Shown here: one piece after another, positions 1 through 8,449 of the stretch | How positions within the stretch are numbered: the stretch's first letter is position 1 | Layout of the letters: each line of letters opens with the position of its first letter | Assembly: GCA_017544165.1 (NCBI GenBank) | Contig: JAFYER010000008.1 | Coordinates: 23,665 to 87,664, forward strand | DNA length: 64,000 nucleotides | Reading direction: 5' to 3' | DNA from: Bacilli bacterium | GTDB taxonomy: Bacteria; Bacillota_I; Bacilli_A; RF39; UBA660 | Made by a program: the position numbers and the translations under genes | The notes under the pieces: model-generated | Databases searched by the model: none | What the model was told of the DNA's origin: nothing | The model's input: only the letters and a program-made list of their open reading frames with translations

Positions 1-244
1 TAAAGTTAAATATTATCCAAGTACAATTATTATTGCAAGTGATAATGTAAATGAAATAAATAGTATTTTAACAAAAATATATAAAGATGGATTAGTTGAG
101 CATAATGATGAATATATTAATTTTAATAATGTCATATTTTTCATCAAAACCTCAAATAAAAGTATGGGCTTTAATGCAAATGCAATTAGTAATGTTCCTT
201 ATGATGAAATACTTGAGTTTAAAACAAATAAAATTCCTGCATAG
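1..244 (+). CDS. 3' end of a degenerate ClpA/ClpB-like AAA+ protein (partial)
   Basis: The frame is open from base 2 to the TAG at 242-244; the start lies upstream of the window. The 80 visible residues align by eye with the second half of a Clp/Hsp100 AAA+ core: a hydrophobic strand (TIIIASDN) where Walker B should be, then a helix-turn ending KDGLVEHND, then INFNNVIFFIKTSN, which matches the sensor-1 strand (usually VDFRNTIIIMTSN), then KSMGF as in ClpA. The Walker B acidic pair DE is replaced by SD, and the protein stops about 25 residues after sensor 1. The arginine finger and the C-terminal small domain are therefore missing. An intact enzyme would be longer, so this looks like a decayed or non-hydrolysing relative. 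The family call is moderate; no function is claimed. Confidence 0.45.
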   Translation, partial: KVKYYPSTIIIASDNVNEINSILTKIYKDGLVEHNDEYINFNNVIFFIKTSNKSMGFNANAISNVPYDEILEFKTNKIPA

Positions 245-256
245 CCAGGAGTTTTT
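231..256 (+). terminator. Intrinsic terminator overlapping the AAA+ gene stop
   Basis: TCCTG (235-239) pairs with CAGGA (246-250) and the stem extends through a GU and A-T pairs. Six T follow. It ends transcription of the partial gene, so the early stop is the real gene end. Confidence 0.55.
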
Positions 257-329
257 TAATAGATATTGAAGTGCATTTCATTTTTTGATATACTAATAGT
301 AAGAAAAATAAAAATAAGGGAGATAAACT

Positions 330-2114
330 ATGCGAAAGATTTTACTATATATAATAATTATTGCTTTAGCTATTTGTACATATCTTTCAATTTCATATGC
401 CTATTATTCTATATCAATTGGGACAAATCAAAATATAACTACCAATGTGGCAATAGATGCGTGTATTACACTTACGGTTAGTACTCAAATAAATCTTAGT
501 GGTGATAAAGCTGTTCCTATAAATGACAATAGGGCTTTGACAAATACTAATTATCGGACGGCTTTTACTGTTTATAATAAATGTTCCACAGCTCAAAATG
601 TTGACATAGCATTTGCTCCTGGTTCTGCTAATACTATGCCAATAGAAGCTATAAAATATGCCATTTATGAGCAAGGAGCTACAGTTCCAACCGCAGGAAC
701 CGCATTAAGCACAAATAAAATAAGATTATATGATAGGGTAATAAGTGAAACATTATCTTCAATAAGTGAAACAGTTGAATATGGCTACCTAATCGGAAAT
801 AATTTATCAATCCCTGCTAATAGTAGTAAAGCTTATTATGTTAATACTTGGATAGATTATTCTGAAGGTGGTGGCGGTAATCTTTCTACAGCGAATAAAA
901 CAGCAAGATTACATTTACTTGCTGCAAGGAAGGGCGAAATAGGGGGTCCATTATTAAATGAGTGGCTAGTAAATACAGCTCCAAAAAGTGGAACAGATGC
1001 CGTATCAAGTAGTCCATGGATATTAACATCAGATCACACAGGTGAATGGCGCTATGCTGGAAAAAATCCTGATAATTACATCCAGTTTAATGGAGAACTA
1101 TGGCGAATAATAGGGGTAATGCCTGATATGATGTATTGTACAGGTACATATGGTTCTTCGGATGAATGTTATTATGAGAATTGGCAAAGCGGACCATTAG
1201 TTAAAATAATAAGAAATCAACTAATAAGCAGTAGTACCTTAAGTTGGGATTATAAACAAACTGGAGTAGGTTCGGCAACAGAATCTTATGGTTCAAATGA
1301 CTGGTCAGATAGCCAATTAATGCTCATGCTTAATGGTACAAATTATTTAAAAACTGCCTATGGTGGTAATATGCAAAATAGGGTTGGTCTCCATTCTAGT
1401 TATACAATAACAAGTAATGTTGTAAAAGGAAATGGTTATAACTTTTATAATGCAACGTATAGTTATCTAGATGGAAATGGAACAACAATATATAAACCAA
1501 GCAGCGCTACCAAAAGTAGTTATACAGCAACCAGCGGAACCTTATATAAGAAAATCGAAAGCTCTGCACTATCAAAAATAGCTTCAGTAGGATGGGGTTT
1601 ATATGGAACAAATTCATATGATACTGCAGCTGAAGGTAGTCCATCAGCCTTTTATAATAAAGAAAGAAATATAGATAATACAGGATTGGTGTATACAAAT
1701 TCATCATTGCCAGAAATGAGACCATTTTTATGGTTTGGAAAAATAGGATTAATGTATCCAAGTGATTTTGGATATGCAACAAATGGAGGAACAACATACG
1801 ATAGAAATGTATGTTTAGGATATCAAATGTCAGGATGGAGTAGTGGAAGTTATCAAACAGATTGTGCATTAAATAGCTATTTATTATTCCAAAATATAAC
1901 ATCAACAGCGCCTGGGACAAGCGGAACAGCACAATGGACATTAAGCCCGTCCTCTAGTGGCGCGAACGCTGTGTTCCGTGTCGATAACGGCGGCTACGTG
2001 GGCGTCAGCGCCGCCAGCGGCAACATTGCGGTCCGGCCCGTCTTGTATCTTAAAGCTGAAACAATCTTTACTGGAGGAACTGGCAAATGGAATGATCCTT
2101 ATACAATAAGTTAG
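330..2114 (+). CDS. Membrane-anchored surface protein with C-terminal DGR-type variable domain
   Basis: 594 residues, ATG preceded by AAGGGAG. Residues 1-25 are a hydrophobic anchor or signal (ILLYIIIIALAICTYLSISYAYY). Residues 30-200 form a beta-rich, Ser/Thr/Asn-rich ectodomain. Residues from about 210 hold the block SGTDAVSSSPWILTSDH and then YIQFNGELWRIIGVM, shared with the protein at 27196-28983 and more weakly with the one at 31747-32973. The C-terminal domain ends in the pattern VRPVLYLK...GGTGKWNDPYTIS. Residues 541-573 are encoded by an abrupt GC-rich patch whose varied codons all fit an AAC/AAT template, as in the C-type-lectin-fold targets of diversity-generating retroelements. The likely role is a cell-surface binding protein with a diversifiable ligand site. 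No reverse transcriptase is nearby. A surface location is clear; the DGR status is inference from codon pattern and composition. Confidence 0.75.
   Translation: MRKILLYIIIIALAICTYLSISYAYYSISIGTNQNITTNVAIDACITLTVSTQINLSGDKAVPINDNRALTNTNYRTAFTVYNKCSTAQNVDIAFAPGSANTMPIEAIKYAIYEQGATVPTAGTALSTNKIRLYDRVISETLSSISETVEYGYLIGNNLSIPANSSKAYYVNTWIDYSEGGGGNLSTANKTARLHLLAARKGEIGGPLLNEWLVNTAPKSGTDAVSSSPWILTSDHTGEWRYAGKNPDNYIQFNGELWRIIGVMPDMMYCTGTYGSSDECYYENWQSGPLVKIIRNQLISSSTLSWDYKQTGVGSATESYGSNDWSDSQLMLMLNGTNYLKTAYGGNMQNRVGLHSSYTITSNVVKGNGYNFYNATYSYLDGNGTTIYKPSSATKSSYTATSGTLYKKIESSALSKIASVGWGLYGTNSYDTAAEGSPSAFYNKERNIDNTGLVYTNSSLPEMRPFLWFGKIGLMYPSDFGYATNGGTTYDRNVCLGYQMSGWSSGSYQTDCALNSYLLFQNITSTAPGTSGTAQWTLSPSSSGANAVFRVDNGGYVGVSAASGNIAVRPVLYLKAETIFTGGTGKWNDPYTIS
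1947..2051 (+). other. Putative DGR variable region (VR) inside the surface-protein gene
   Basis: Positions 1951-2040 are 62/90 G or C by my count, against an AT-rich surround. In frame, the scaffold codons are GC-ending and almost free of A (tcc, gcg, gtg, ttc, gtc, tac). The remaining codons are ggc, aac, gct, cgt, gat, ggc, gtc, agc, gcc, ggc and att, all of the form NNC or NNT that adenine mutagenesis of AAC or AAT would give. The patch ends at GTCCGGCCCGTC, a GC-rich stretch that could be the initiation-of-mutagenic-homology end, and the sequence then returns at once to AT-rich codons. Confidence 0.65.
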
Positions 2115-2127
2115 AGGCAGTCCGAAG

Positions 2128-2165
2128 ATAGGCGTCCCTGCCGGCTCGTGGGTCCGGCAGGACAT
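2128..2165 (+). promoter_or_regulatory. GC-rich hairpin/cruciform after the VR gene
   Basis: CCTGCCGG pairs with CCGGCAGG around a 9-base loop, within a GC-rich stretch that starts at the stop codon and ends about 2162. It has no T-run of its own; a separate AT-type terminator follows. Known DGRs carry a short GC-rich inverted repeat just downstream of the VR that stimulates retrohoming, and this one is in the right place. Confidence 0.55.
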
Positions 2166-2205
2166 ATATATGAAATTTATCTGAGAAATATACATTTATA
2201 TATTA

Positions 2206-2240
2206 AAAAAAGCTCGATAATTTGATAATCGGGCTTTTTT
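2206..2240. terminator. Bidirectional terminator between convergent genes
   Basis: AAAAAAGCTCGAT (2206-2218) pairs with ATCGGGCTTTTTT, with one GU pair, giving an A-run on one side and a T-run on the other. It serves the surface-protein gene on + and the nucleoside hydrolase on -. Confidence 0.85.
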
Positions 2241-2242
2241 GT

Positions 2243-3130
2243 TTAATTAAAAGTATCTTTGAAGAGTTTTCTAAATAGTTCTAGGTCAAAGTCTTTTGAT
2301 ATATATAAATTGCTATTATCTTGTTTTGTAACAATACATTCCATATCATCATTTATTTCTATTTTAGCAGGAATAAATTTGACTATATTTGGGTCAATTA
2401 TCGAAGCAATGGTTGTTGGATCTGGCGTACCTAGTCCAATTGTTCCATAATGTTCAAAACTAAATTCAATATATTTTTGAGCAATATTACTTAAGAAACG
2501 GGTTACGATGTCTTCTGAATCATGTAATGAATTGATGTATTCTTTTTCAATAAATGACTTAATTCCTATTTCATGGGTAACAACATCAATTCTTTTAAAT
2601 GGCGCATTAAACACAGCTTGGGCTGCTTTAGGATCAATTTTAACATTGAATTCAATATATTTATTTTTAGCATAAGGATTATATGAAGCACCCATTACAA
2701 CAACTTTATTAATCCTATTTGGAAGATTAGGATCTTTTTTGATTGCATTAGCAAGATTAGTAAGAGGTCCTAAACAAATAATTGTTAAATTATCTTTATA
2801 TTTTTTTGATGCTTTAATCATAAAGTTTTCAGCATAAGTTCTTTCAACTTTACGATGTCTATTTACTGGATATACTGCATAACCTAGACCATCTTTACCA
2901 TGTGCAAATTCGGCACTTTCTAATCTGCATTCATTTAATTTTTTACCACGATAAATAGGTTTATTGATTTTTAAAAATTCTTCGATTATTTTGAGGTTAT
3001 TTTCACATTTTTCAACAGGTATGTTACCACTTGCAATGGTAAAACCAATAACATCTAATTTGTTTTTAATGGCTAGCATGATAGCTATAGCATCATCAAT
3101 TCCTGGGTCAGTATCAATAATATATTTCAT
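2243..3130 (-). CDS. Inosine-uridine nucleoside hydrolase family protein
   Basis: 295 residues. The N-terminus MKYIIDTDPGIDDAIAIMLA is the calcium-binding DTDPGxDDA signature of IUNH nucleoside N-ribohydrolases, which split nucleosides to base plus ribose in salvage. Further family marks are ICLGPLTNLANA, VVMGAS and FNVKIDPKAAQAVF. The length matches the family (300-320). It is cytosolic, with no signal peptide. Substrate choice (pyrimidine, inosine-uridine or purine) cannot be set from sequence. The start is preceded by AGGTTGTG. It is transcribed away from the Ca2+ ATPase, which starts 111 bases off on the other strand. Confidence 0.9.
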   Translation of the reverse strand: MKYIIDTDPGIDDAIAIMLAIKNKLDVIGFTIASGNIPVEKCENNLKIIEEFLKINKPIYRGKKLNECRLESAEFAHGKDGLGYAVYPVNRHRKVERTYAENFMIKASKKYKDNLTIICLGPLTNLANAIKKDPNLPNRINKVVVMGASYNPYAKNKYIEFNVKIDPKAAQAVFNAPFKRIDVVTHEIGIKSFIEKEYINSLHDSEDIVTRFLSNIAQKYIEFSFEHYGTIGLGTPDPTTIASIIDPNIVKFIPAKIEINDDMECIVTKQDNSNLYISKDFDLELFRKLFKDTFN

Positions 3131-3241
3131 CTTATCACAACCTATTCTAAGATAATTATATTATAAATTAGTTTTAAAATCATTAATAATCCATCATTTT
3201 CATATTATTTGACGATGTAAATATAATTTACTGGAGGAAAT

Positions 3242-5803
3242 ATGACTTTGGGTTTAAATGATGAAGAAGTTAAAAAATCGCGTATTAAAAATGGTAGTAA
3301 TAAAATAGATAGTAAAAGATCAAATACATTTTTAAAATTATTAATCGAATCTTTAGGAGATCCTATTATTAAAATATTGTTAATTGCTTTAGCTATCAAA
3401 GTTGTATTTTTATTTAAAAATTTTGATTTTTATGAAACGATAGGTATTTTAATAGCTATTTTTTTAGCTTCTTTTATATCTTCGATTTCTGAATATGGCT
3501 CTAATAAAGCTTTTGAAAGGCTTTCAAAAGAATGCGAAGAAATAGATGTTAGAGTTTATCGTAATGGAAAATTAATAACAGCTAAATCTTCGGATATAGT
3601 AGTGGGTGATATTATAAATGTAGGTAGTGGTGATAAATTACCTGCGGATGGTCATATTATTTCAGGTAATCTAAGCACCGATGAATCTTTTTTAAGTGGA
3701 GAAACAAAGGAAGTTATCAAAAAAGTAGGAAGTAAAGTTTATGGAAGTAGTGTGATTTATAAGGGAAGTGCCAATGTAAAAATTGATAGTGTAGGATTAA
3801 ATACTTACATTGGTAAAATAACAAAACAAATGGGTATAAAAAATGAGGATAGTCCCCTTCGAAAAAGGCTTAGAACTTTAGCAGGACAAATTAGTAAACT
3901 TGGTTATCTTGGTGCAATACTTGCAAGTTTGTCTTATCTTTTTCTAAAGATTGTAGTTAATAATCATTTTGATTTAGTTTTAATATTTAATACAATTAAA
4001 AACTTTCCTTTGATGATGGAATATTTTATTTATTGTTTAACACTTTGCGTGACAATTATTATTATGGCAGTACCAGAAGGCCTACCGATGATGATTACAT
4101 TAGTTCTATCTTCGAATATGAAAAAGATGCTTAAGGATAATGTTTTGGTAAGAAAAATGGTAGGAATTGAGACAAGTGGTTCTATAAATGTTTTATTATG
4201 TGATAAAACAGGTACTTTAACCGAGGGAAAACTAGGTGTCAAAAAAATAATAACTAAGGATGGTATAGAATTTAGTAATCTAAATATCATTAATTATTAT
4301 CAAAAATATAGTAAGGTTTTATATGATTTATTATCTCTAGATAACGAATGCGTTATAAGTGATAAAAAAATAATTGGGGGTAATGCCACTGATCAAGCTA
4401 TTCGAAAATTTATTATAAACTATCAAAGTGATTTAAATGTTTTAAAAACAAAAGAGTTTGATAGTGATACTAAATATAGTTATATTTTAGCTAGTGACAA
4501 TAATTATTATATAAAAGGTGCTAGTGAAATAATCTTGCCTAAATGTCAAAGATATTTAAGAACAGATGGGCAAATATGTGATTTACATAATTATAATTTT
4601 TTACTAAATGACATAAAAAAATATACACAAAAAGGTTACCGTGTTCTTGCATGTGCTTATGGAAAAGCTCTAGATAATCTTATTTTTGTAGGTTTTATAA
4701 TTCTTTCCGACACCATTAGGAAAAATGCTAGGGAAAGTATTGAAATGATTAAAAAAGCAGGCATTAAACCAATTATGATAACCGGGGATGCCAAAGATAC
4801 GGCTATTAGTATTGGTAAAGAAATAGGGATAGTTAGCGATAATAGTATTATTCTAACGCATGATGATTTAGAAAAATATAACGATGAAAAATTAATAGAA
4901 ATGTTAAAAAAATTATCTATTGTTGCAAGAGCGCTTCCCGAAGATAAAAGCAGGTTAGTTAGTCTTTATAAAAAATTAGGTTATGTCGTTGGAATGACAG
5001 GAGATGGAATAAATGATGCGATAGCTCTCAAAAAAAGCGATGTTGGTTTTGCATTAGGAAGCGGAACTGAGGTTGCTAAAGAGGCTGCCGATATCGTAAT
5101 CATGGATGATAATATATCTTCGATTTGTAAAGCAGTTTTATATGGACGAACAATTTTTAAAAGTATTAGGAAATTTATTATTTATCAATTGACAGTTAAT
5201 ATTTGCGCCTTACTTCTTTCAATTATTGGAACTCTTATCGGTTATGCTTCCCCAATTACAATTGTTCAAATGCTTTGGCTTAATATGATTATGGACACCT
5301 TTGCCGGTCTTGCTTTTTCTTATGAACCACCTCTTTTAGAATATATGAATGAGCCTCCGAAAAAGAAAGATGAGAAAATAATAAACGCTTATATGTTAAA
5401 TCAAATCAAAGTCAATGGTTTATATACAAGTATTTTATGTATTTTGTTTTTAAAACTACCTTTTGTTAAATCTTTTTTTAGATTTGATCTACATGGAAAC
5501 TATTTTTTAACTGCTTTTTTTGCATTATTTGTCTTTCTTGGCATAATAAATTCATTTTTAGCAAGAACCCATAGACTAAATATTTTTGCAAATATCCAAA
5601 AAAACAAAATGTTTATTTTTATTAATCTTTTTACAATAATAGTCCAAATGATAATTATTTATTATGGAGGAAGTGTATTTAGAACATATGGATTAACTTT
5701 AAAAGAATTATTCTATGTTATATTTATTTCTTTAAGTTTATTTATTGTTGATTTTTTAAGAAAAAAACACTTACAAAAGAAAAATATCACTTTAGGAGTA
5801 TAA
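3242..5803 (+). CDS. P2-type calcium-transporting ATPase
   Basis: 853 residues, ATG at 3242 behind GGAGGA. It is a complete P-type ATPase: the N-terminal cation ATPase segment (NDEEVKKSRIKNGSN), the actuator domain with LSGET (standard TGES region), TM4 with VPEGLPMMIT, the phosphorylation site DKTGTLTEG, the hinge TGDGINDAIALKKSDVGFALG, and TM6 with MLWLNMIMDTFAGLAFSYEPP. PEGLP plus the N/D in TM5-6 mark P2A/P2B pumps that export Ca2+ from the cytoplasm; the TM4-TM6 wording is nearer the plasma-membrane (P2B) type. About ten transmembrane helices. mgtE follows 37 bases on, so divalent cation handling is grouped here. Confidence 0.93.
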   Translation: MTLGLNDEEVKKSRIKNGSNKIDSKRSNTFLKLLIESLGDPIIKILLIALAIKVVFLFKNFDFYETIGILIAIFLASFISSISEYGSNKAFERLSKECEEIDVRVYRNGKLITAKSSDIVVGDIINVGSGDKLPADGHIISGNLSTDESFLSGETKEVIKKVGSKVYGSSVIYKGSANVKIDSVGLNTYIGKITKQMGIKNEDSPLRKRLRTLAGQISKLGYLGAILASLSYLFLKIVVNNHFDLVLIFNTIKNFPLMMEYFIYCLTLCVTIIIMAVPEGLPMMITLVLSSNMKKMLKDNVLVRKMVGIETSGSINVLLCDKTGTLTEGKLGVKKIITKDGIEFSNLNIINYYQKYSKVLYDLLSLDNECVISDKKIIGGNATDQAIRKFIINYQSDLNVLKTKEFDSDTKYSYILASDNNYYIKGASEIILPKCQRYLRTDGQICDLHNYNFLLNDIKKYTQKGYRVLACAYGKALDNLIFVGFIILSDTIRKNARESIEMIKKAGIKPIMITGDAKDTAISIGKEIGIVSDNSIILTHDDLEKYNDEKLIEMLKKLSIVARALPEDKSRLVSLYKKLGYVVGMTGDGINDAIALKKSDVGFALGSGTEVAKEAADIVIMDDNISSICKAVLYGRTIFKSIRKFIIYQLTVNICALLLSIIGTLIGYASPITIVQMLWLNMIMDTFAGLAFSYEPPLLEYMNEPPKKKDEKIINAYMLNQIKVNGLYTSILCILFLKLPFVKSFFRFDLHGNYFLTAFFALFVFLGIINSFLARTHRLNIFANIQKNKMFIFINLFTIIVQMIIIYYGGSVFRTYGLTLKELFYVIFISLSLFIVDFLRKKHLQKKNITLGV

Positions 5804-5840
5804 TCGTGCTATAATCTTTTTGAGAAAAGGCGGTGCATGT

Positions 5841-7175
5841 ATGAAAGAGAAAATACTTGCTTTAATTGAAAATGGTGAATATCAAAATTTAAAAAAAGAT
5901 CTCGAAGAATTAAATGAACAAGATATTGCTGATATTCTCGAAGAGGTTAGCTCAAATGAAGTAATTAAAATATTTCGTTTACTTCCCAAAAATAAAGCAG
6001 CCGATGTCTTTGTATATTTACCACTTGATGATCAACATGAAATCATTTCGCTAATGAGTCTTAAAGATGCTGGTTCTTTTGTTGATATGCTAGCATCCGA
6101 TGATGCTACCGACCTTTTAGATGAAATGCCCGCCAATGTTGTAACTAAAATACTTGCTAATACCACTAAAGAAACTCGAAAAGGCATCAATGAACTTTTA
6201 AAATATCCTGATTCTAGTGCAGGAAGTATCATGACTTTGGAATATTTGGATTTCAAAAATAATATGACCATTGGTAAATGTCTTGAGAAAATTCGTAAAG
6301 AGGGTAGCGATAAAGAAACTATTACTAATTGTTATGTCCTTGATGAAAATAGAACTCTTTTAGGTAGTGTCGAAATCAAAGATTTATTACTTGCCGACAT
6401 TGACCGCAATATTACGACCATTATGGATGAAGATGTTATTTCAATTGATACGTTAGTTGACCAAGAGATAGCAGCCGAAATGTTTAAAAAATATGACCTT
6501 TTAGCAATGCCCGTTGTCGATAGTGAAAAAAAGATGGTAGGAATTATTACTATTGATGATATTGTCGATATCTTAGAAAAAGAAACCAATGAAGATATTG
6601 CGAAGATGGCCGCGATTACACCCTCAGATAAACCATACTTAAGTTCTTCAATTTTTGAGATATTTAGAAAAAGAATACCCTGGCTTTTACTACTTATGAT
6701 ATCAGCCACATTTACAAGTTTAATAATTCAAAAATATGAAGCAGCACTCGCAACAATGGTTATATTAACGTCTTATATTCCCATGTTTATGGACTCCGCA
6801 GGTAACGCTGGTAGTCAATCATCTGTAACAATTATTCGTAGTTTAGCTATAAATGAAATTGAATTTAGAGACTTTTTAAAAGTTATTTGGAAAGAATTAA
6901 GGGTTTCTATTTTATGTGGTTTAACTTTGGCTTTAGCTAATTTAGTTAAACTTTTAGTTATTGATAAAATAAGTATTAAAGTAGCTAGCGTTGTCTGTTT
7001 AACTCTTTTTATTACTATTATCTTTGCTAAAATGATTGGTTCAACGCTTCCTCTTATAGCTAAGAAATTGGGTTTTGATCCTGCGGTTATGGCAAGCCCC
7101 TTTATTACAACAATTGTCGATGCTGTATCATTAATTGTATATTTTAATATTGCTACACTTATTCTTGGCATTTAA
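5841..7175 (+). CDS. mgtE: Magnesium transporter MgtE
   Basis: 444 residues from ATG 5841, chosen because AAAGGCGG sits 6-7 bases before it; an upstream TTG (5820) is possible. Domains in order: MgtE N superhelical domain (1-125), paired CBS domains (about 130-250; CYVLDENRTLLGSVEIKDLL and MPVVDSEKKMVGIITIDDIVDI), then a five-helix membrane domain with the signature MFMDSAGNAGSQSSVTIIRSLA. MgtE is a dimeric Mg2+ channel gated by Mg2+ bound to the N and CBS domains. It probably shares a transcript with the Ca2+ pump. Confidence 0.95.
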   Translation: MKEKILALIENGEYQNLKKDLEELNEQDIADILEEVSSNEVIKIFRLLPKNKAADVFVYLPLDDQHEIISLMSLKDAGSFVDMLASDDATDLLDEMPANVVTKILANTTKETRKGINELLKYPDSSAGSIMTLEYLDFKNNMTIGKCLEKIRKEGSDKETITNCYVLDENRTLLGSVEIKDLLLADIDRNITTIMDEDVISIDTLVDQEIAAEMFKKYDLLAMPVVDSEKKMVGIITIDDIVDILEKETNEDIAKMAAITPSDKPYLSSSIFEIFRKRIPWLLLLMISATFTSLIIQKYEAALATMVILTSYIPMFMDSAGNAGSQSSVTIIRSLAINEIEFRDFLKVIWKELRVSILCGLTLALANLVKLLVIDKISIKVASVVCLTLFITIIFAKMIGSTLPLIAKKLGFDPAVMASPFITTIVDAVSLIVYFNIATLILGI

Positions 7176-7190
7176 TTCATATATTTTAAT

Positions 7191-7574
7191 ATGGAAAAAG
7201 ATGATCTAAATAGTAAACTAAAAGAGATTGATATTGAAAATCGGATTTGGTTTATCTATATTGGTATCATCTTTTTAAGTTGGCAAGCAAATTATTTTGA
7301 AAAAAAATATTATCTTAATAACGACCTTCAAAGTAAGAAAAAATATCAAACAATAATGATATTTATTTTTACAATCCTTTTACTTGTTTATGCTTATTTT
7401 TTAAAAAGCTCATATGAAAGCGTTAAGAAAATAAAACCAAATGATAGTAATAAGAAAAAACTATTAATATATGGTTCATATTTAGCATCACTTTTAATTT
7501 TTATAAGCGGACTAATTTTTTTAATTATTACGATTAGTGACAATAATCTAGATGTTGAAGTAGCTTTTGATTAA
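7191..7574 (+). CDS. Small membrane protein, three predicted helices, unknown function
   Basis: 127 residues, not assigned to a family. It begins with a charged stretch (MEKDDLNSKLKEID), then has hydrophobic segments at about 20-35, 57-75 and 90-112. It lies 15 bases after mgtE. There is no Shine-Dalgarno sequence; instead a TATATT/TTTAAT-like block lies directly before the ATG, identical over 19 bases to the one before the gene at 19828, so it may be made from a leaderless message. Confidence 0.65.
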   Translation: MEKDDLNSKLKEIDIENRIWFIYIGIIFLSWQANYFEKKYYLNNDLQSKKKYQTIMIFIFTILLLVYAYFLKSSYESVKKIKPNDSNKKKLLIYGSYLASLLIFISGLIFLIITISDNNLDVEVAFD

Positions 7575-7635
7575 TATTGAATAATTATCATTTTTAAGTT
7601 ATACTAAGTGTAGTAATAATTCAAAGGAGTTTGTT

Positions 7636-8397
7636 ATGAAACAATATAAAAGTGTTATTATTGTTATATGCTGTTGCCTATTTGTATTGTTAGTATCAGG
7701 AACTTATCTAGCATCCTATGCTCAATTTGTAAAATATTCGTCAAAAACAGTTTTATTTAATGGAACGGTCTATGGTAATTATGCTGATATTATAATTTCA
7801 AAAGTTTACTCTAATGGCACCGAAGTAGCTGGTATGAATGCTGTTCCTGCTGGTTATTCACTCGATCAAGAAATGACAGGCTGCAAATATGGATCTGCGT
7901 TTTATACAAATGCCAATAATGAAACTGTCATAAAAAAGCTTACCCATGGTGATAGATGTGATTTATATTATGTTCCCCATCTTGTTTATTGGAATAACAG
8001 TAGTAATACTATGCTTTCTCCTGGTAGTTATCCAGCTACTACATATGAAACTGCAGCAGCAGCGGCAACGTATGGTTTTTGCATTGCATCTAATAGTTCA
8101 AAGCATTATTTATGTGATACGAGTTATGGGGTTCCGGTTTGCGTTTCCCAACCATATACAAAATATGGCTTAACTGGTCATACGGCAGGAAGCAATTTTA
8201 CTACAGCCCAACAAACAAGTGCCAAAGCCGCACTTACCGAACTTTTTGCTAAACATGGTATTACTGTAACATGTGCATCAGCAACAAATTATGTAAGCTG
8301 CGGTGGAATTAGACTAGCTACAGATGGACTGTTTGATAGGCAGGGTGCATACTTGTGGTGCGAACTTTATGCTAATGGTAAAGCTAATTGCGGTTAA
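7636..8397 (+). CDS. Anchored extracellular protein, Cys-containing, unknown function
   Basis: 253 residues, ATG behind AAAGGAG. Residues 8-30 form a hydrophobic anchor or signal (VIIVICCCLFVLLVSGTYLASY) of the same style as the other surface proteins in this window. The ectodomain is Ala/Thr/Asn-rich with paired cysteines (CKYG, DRCDLYY, YGFCIAS, YLCDTSY, VPVCVS, VTCAS, VSCGG, LWCELY, ANC), suggesting disulfides. Near the C-terminus is GGIRLATDGLFDRQGAYLWC, which resembles the end of a C-type-lectin-like domain, but composition there is normal. It has its own promoter-like TTATACT and ends at a terminator. Confidence 0.6.
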   Translation: MKQYKSVIIVICCCLFVLLVSGTYLASYAQFVKYSSKTVLFNGTVYGNYADIIISKVYSNGTEVAGMNAVPAGYSLDQEMTGCKYGSAFYTNANNETVIKKLTHGDRCDLYYVPHLVYWNNSSNTMLSPGSYPATTYETAAAAATYGFCIASNSSKHYLCDTSYGVPVCVSQPYTKYGLTGHTAGSNFTTAQQTSAKAALTELFAKHGITVTCASATNYVSCGGIRLATDGLFDRQGAYLWCELYANGKANCG

Positions 8398-8411
8398 TAG
8401 ATAACATAAAT

Positions 8412-8449
8412 AAAAAACTGATGAATTTTTAAAAATCATCAGTTTTTTT
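8412..8449. terminator. Bidirectional terminator
   Basis: CTGATGA pairs with TCATCAG and is flanked by six A and seven T. It is shared by convergent genes 7636-8397 and 8429-8977; the latter's stop lies inside it. Confidence 0.85.

Noticed and set aside
2113..2165. Small structured RNA or riboswitch
   Set aside because: The segment directly follows a stop codon, has no promoter and fits better as the DGR-associated inverted repeat.
1941..2195. 84-residue open frame on the minus strand across the VR and hairpin
   Set aside because: It exists only because the GC-rich patch lacks stops; no RBS, and it runs through a terminator-side hairpin. It is a shadow of the surface gene.
7636..8397. Second DGR target
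   Set aside because: The C-terminal region looks lectin-like but its composition is normal, scaffold codons contain A as usual, and no GC hairpin follows.
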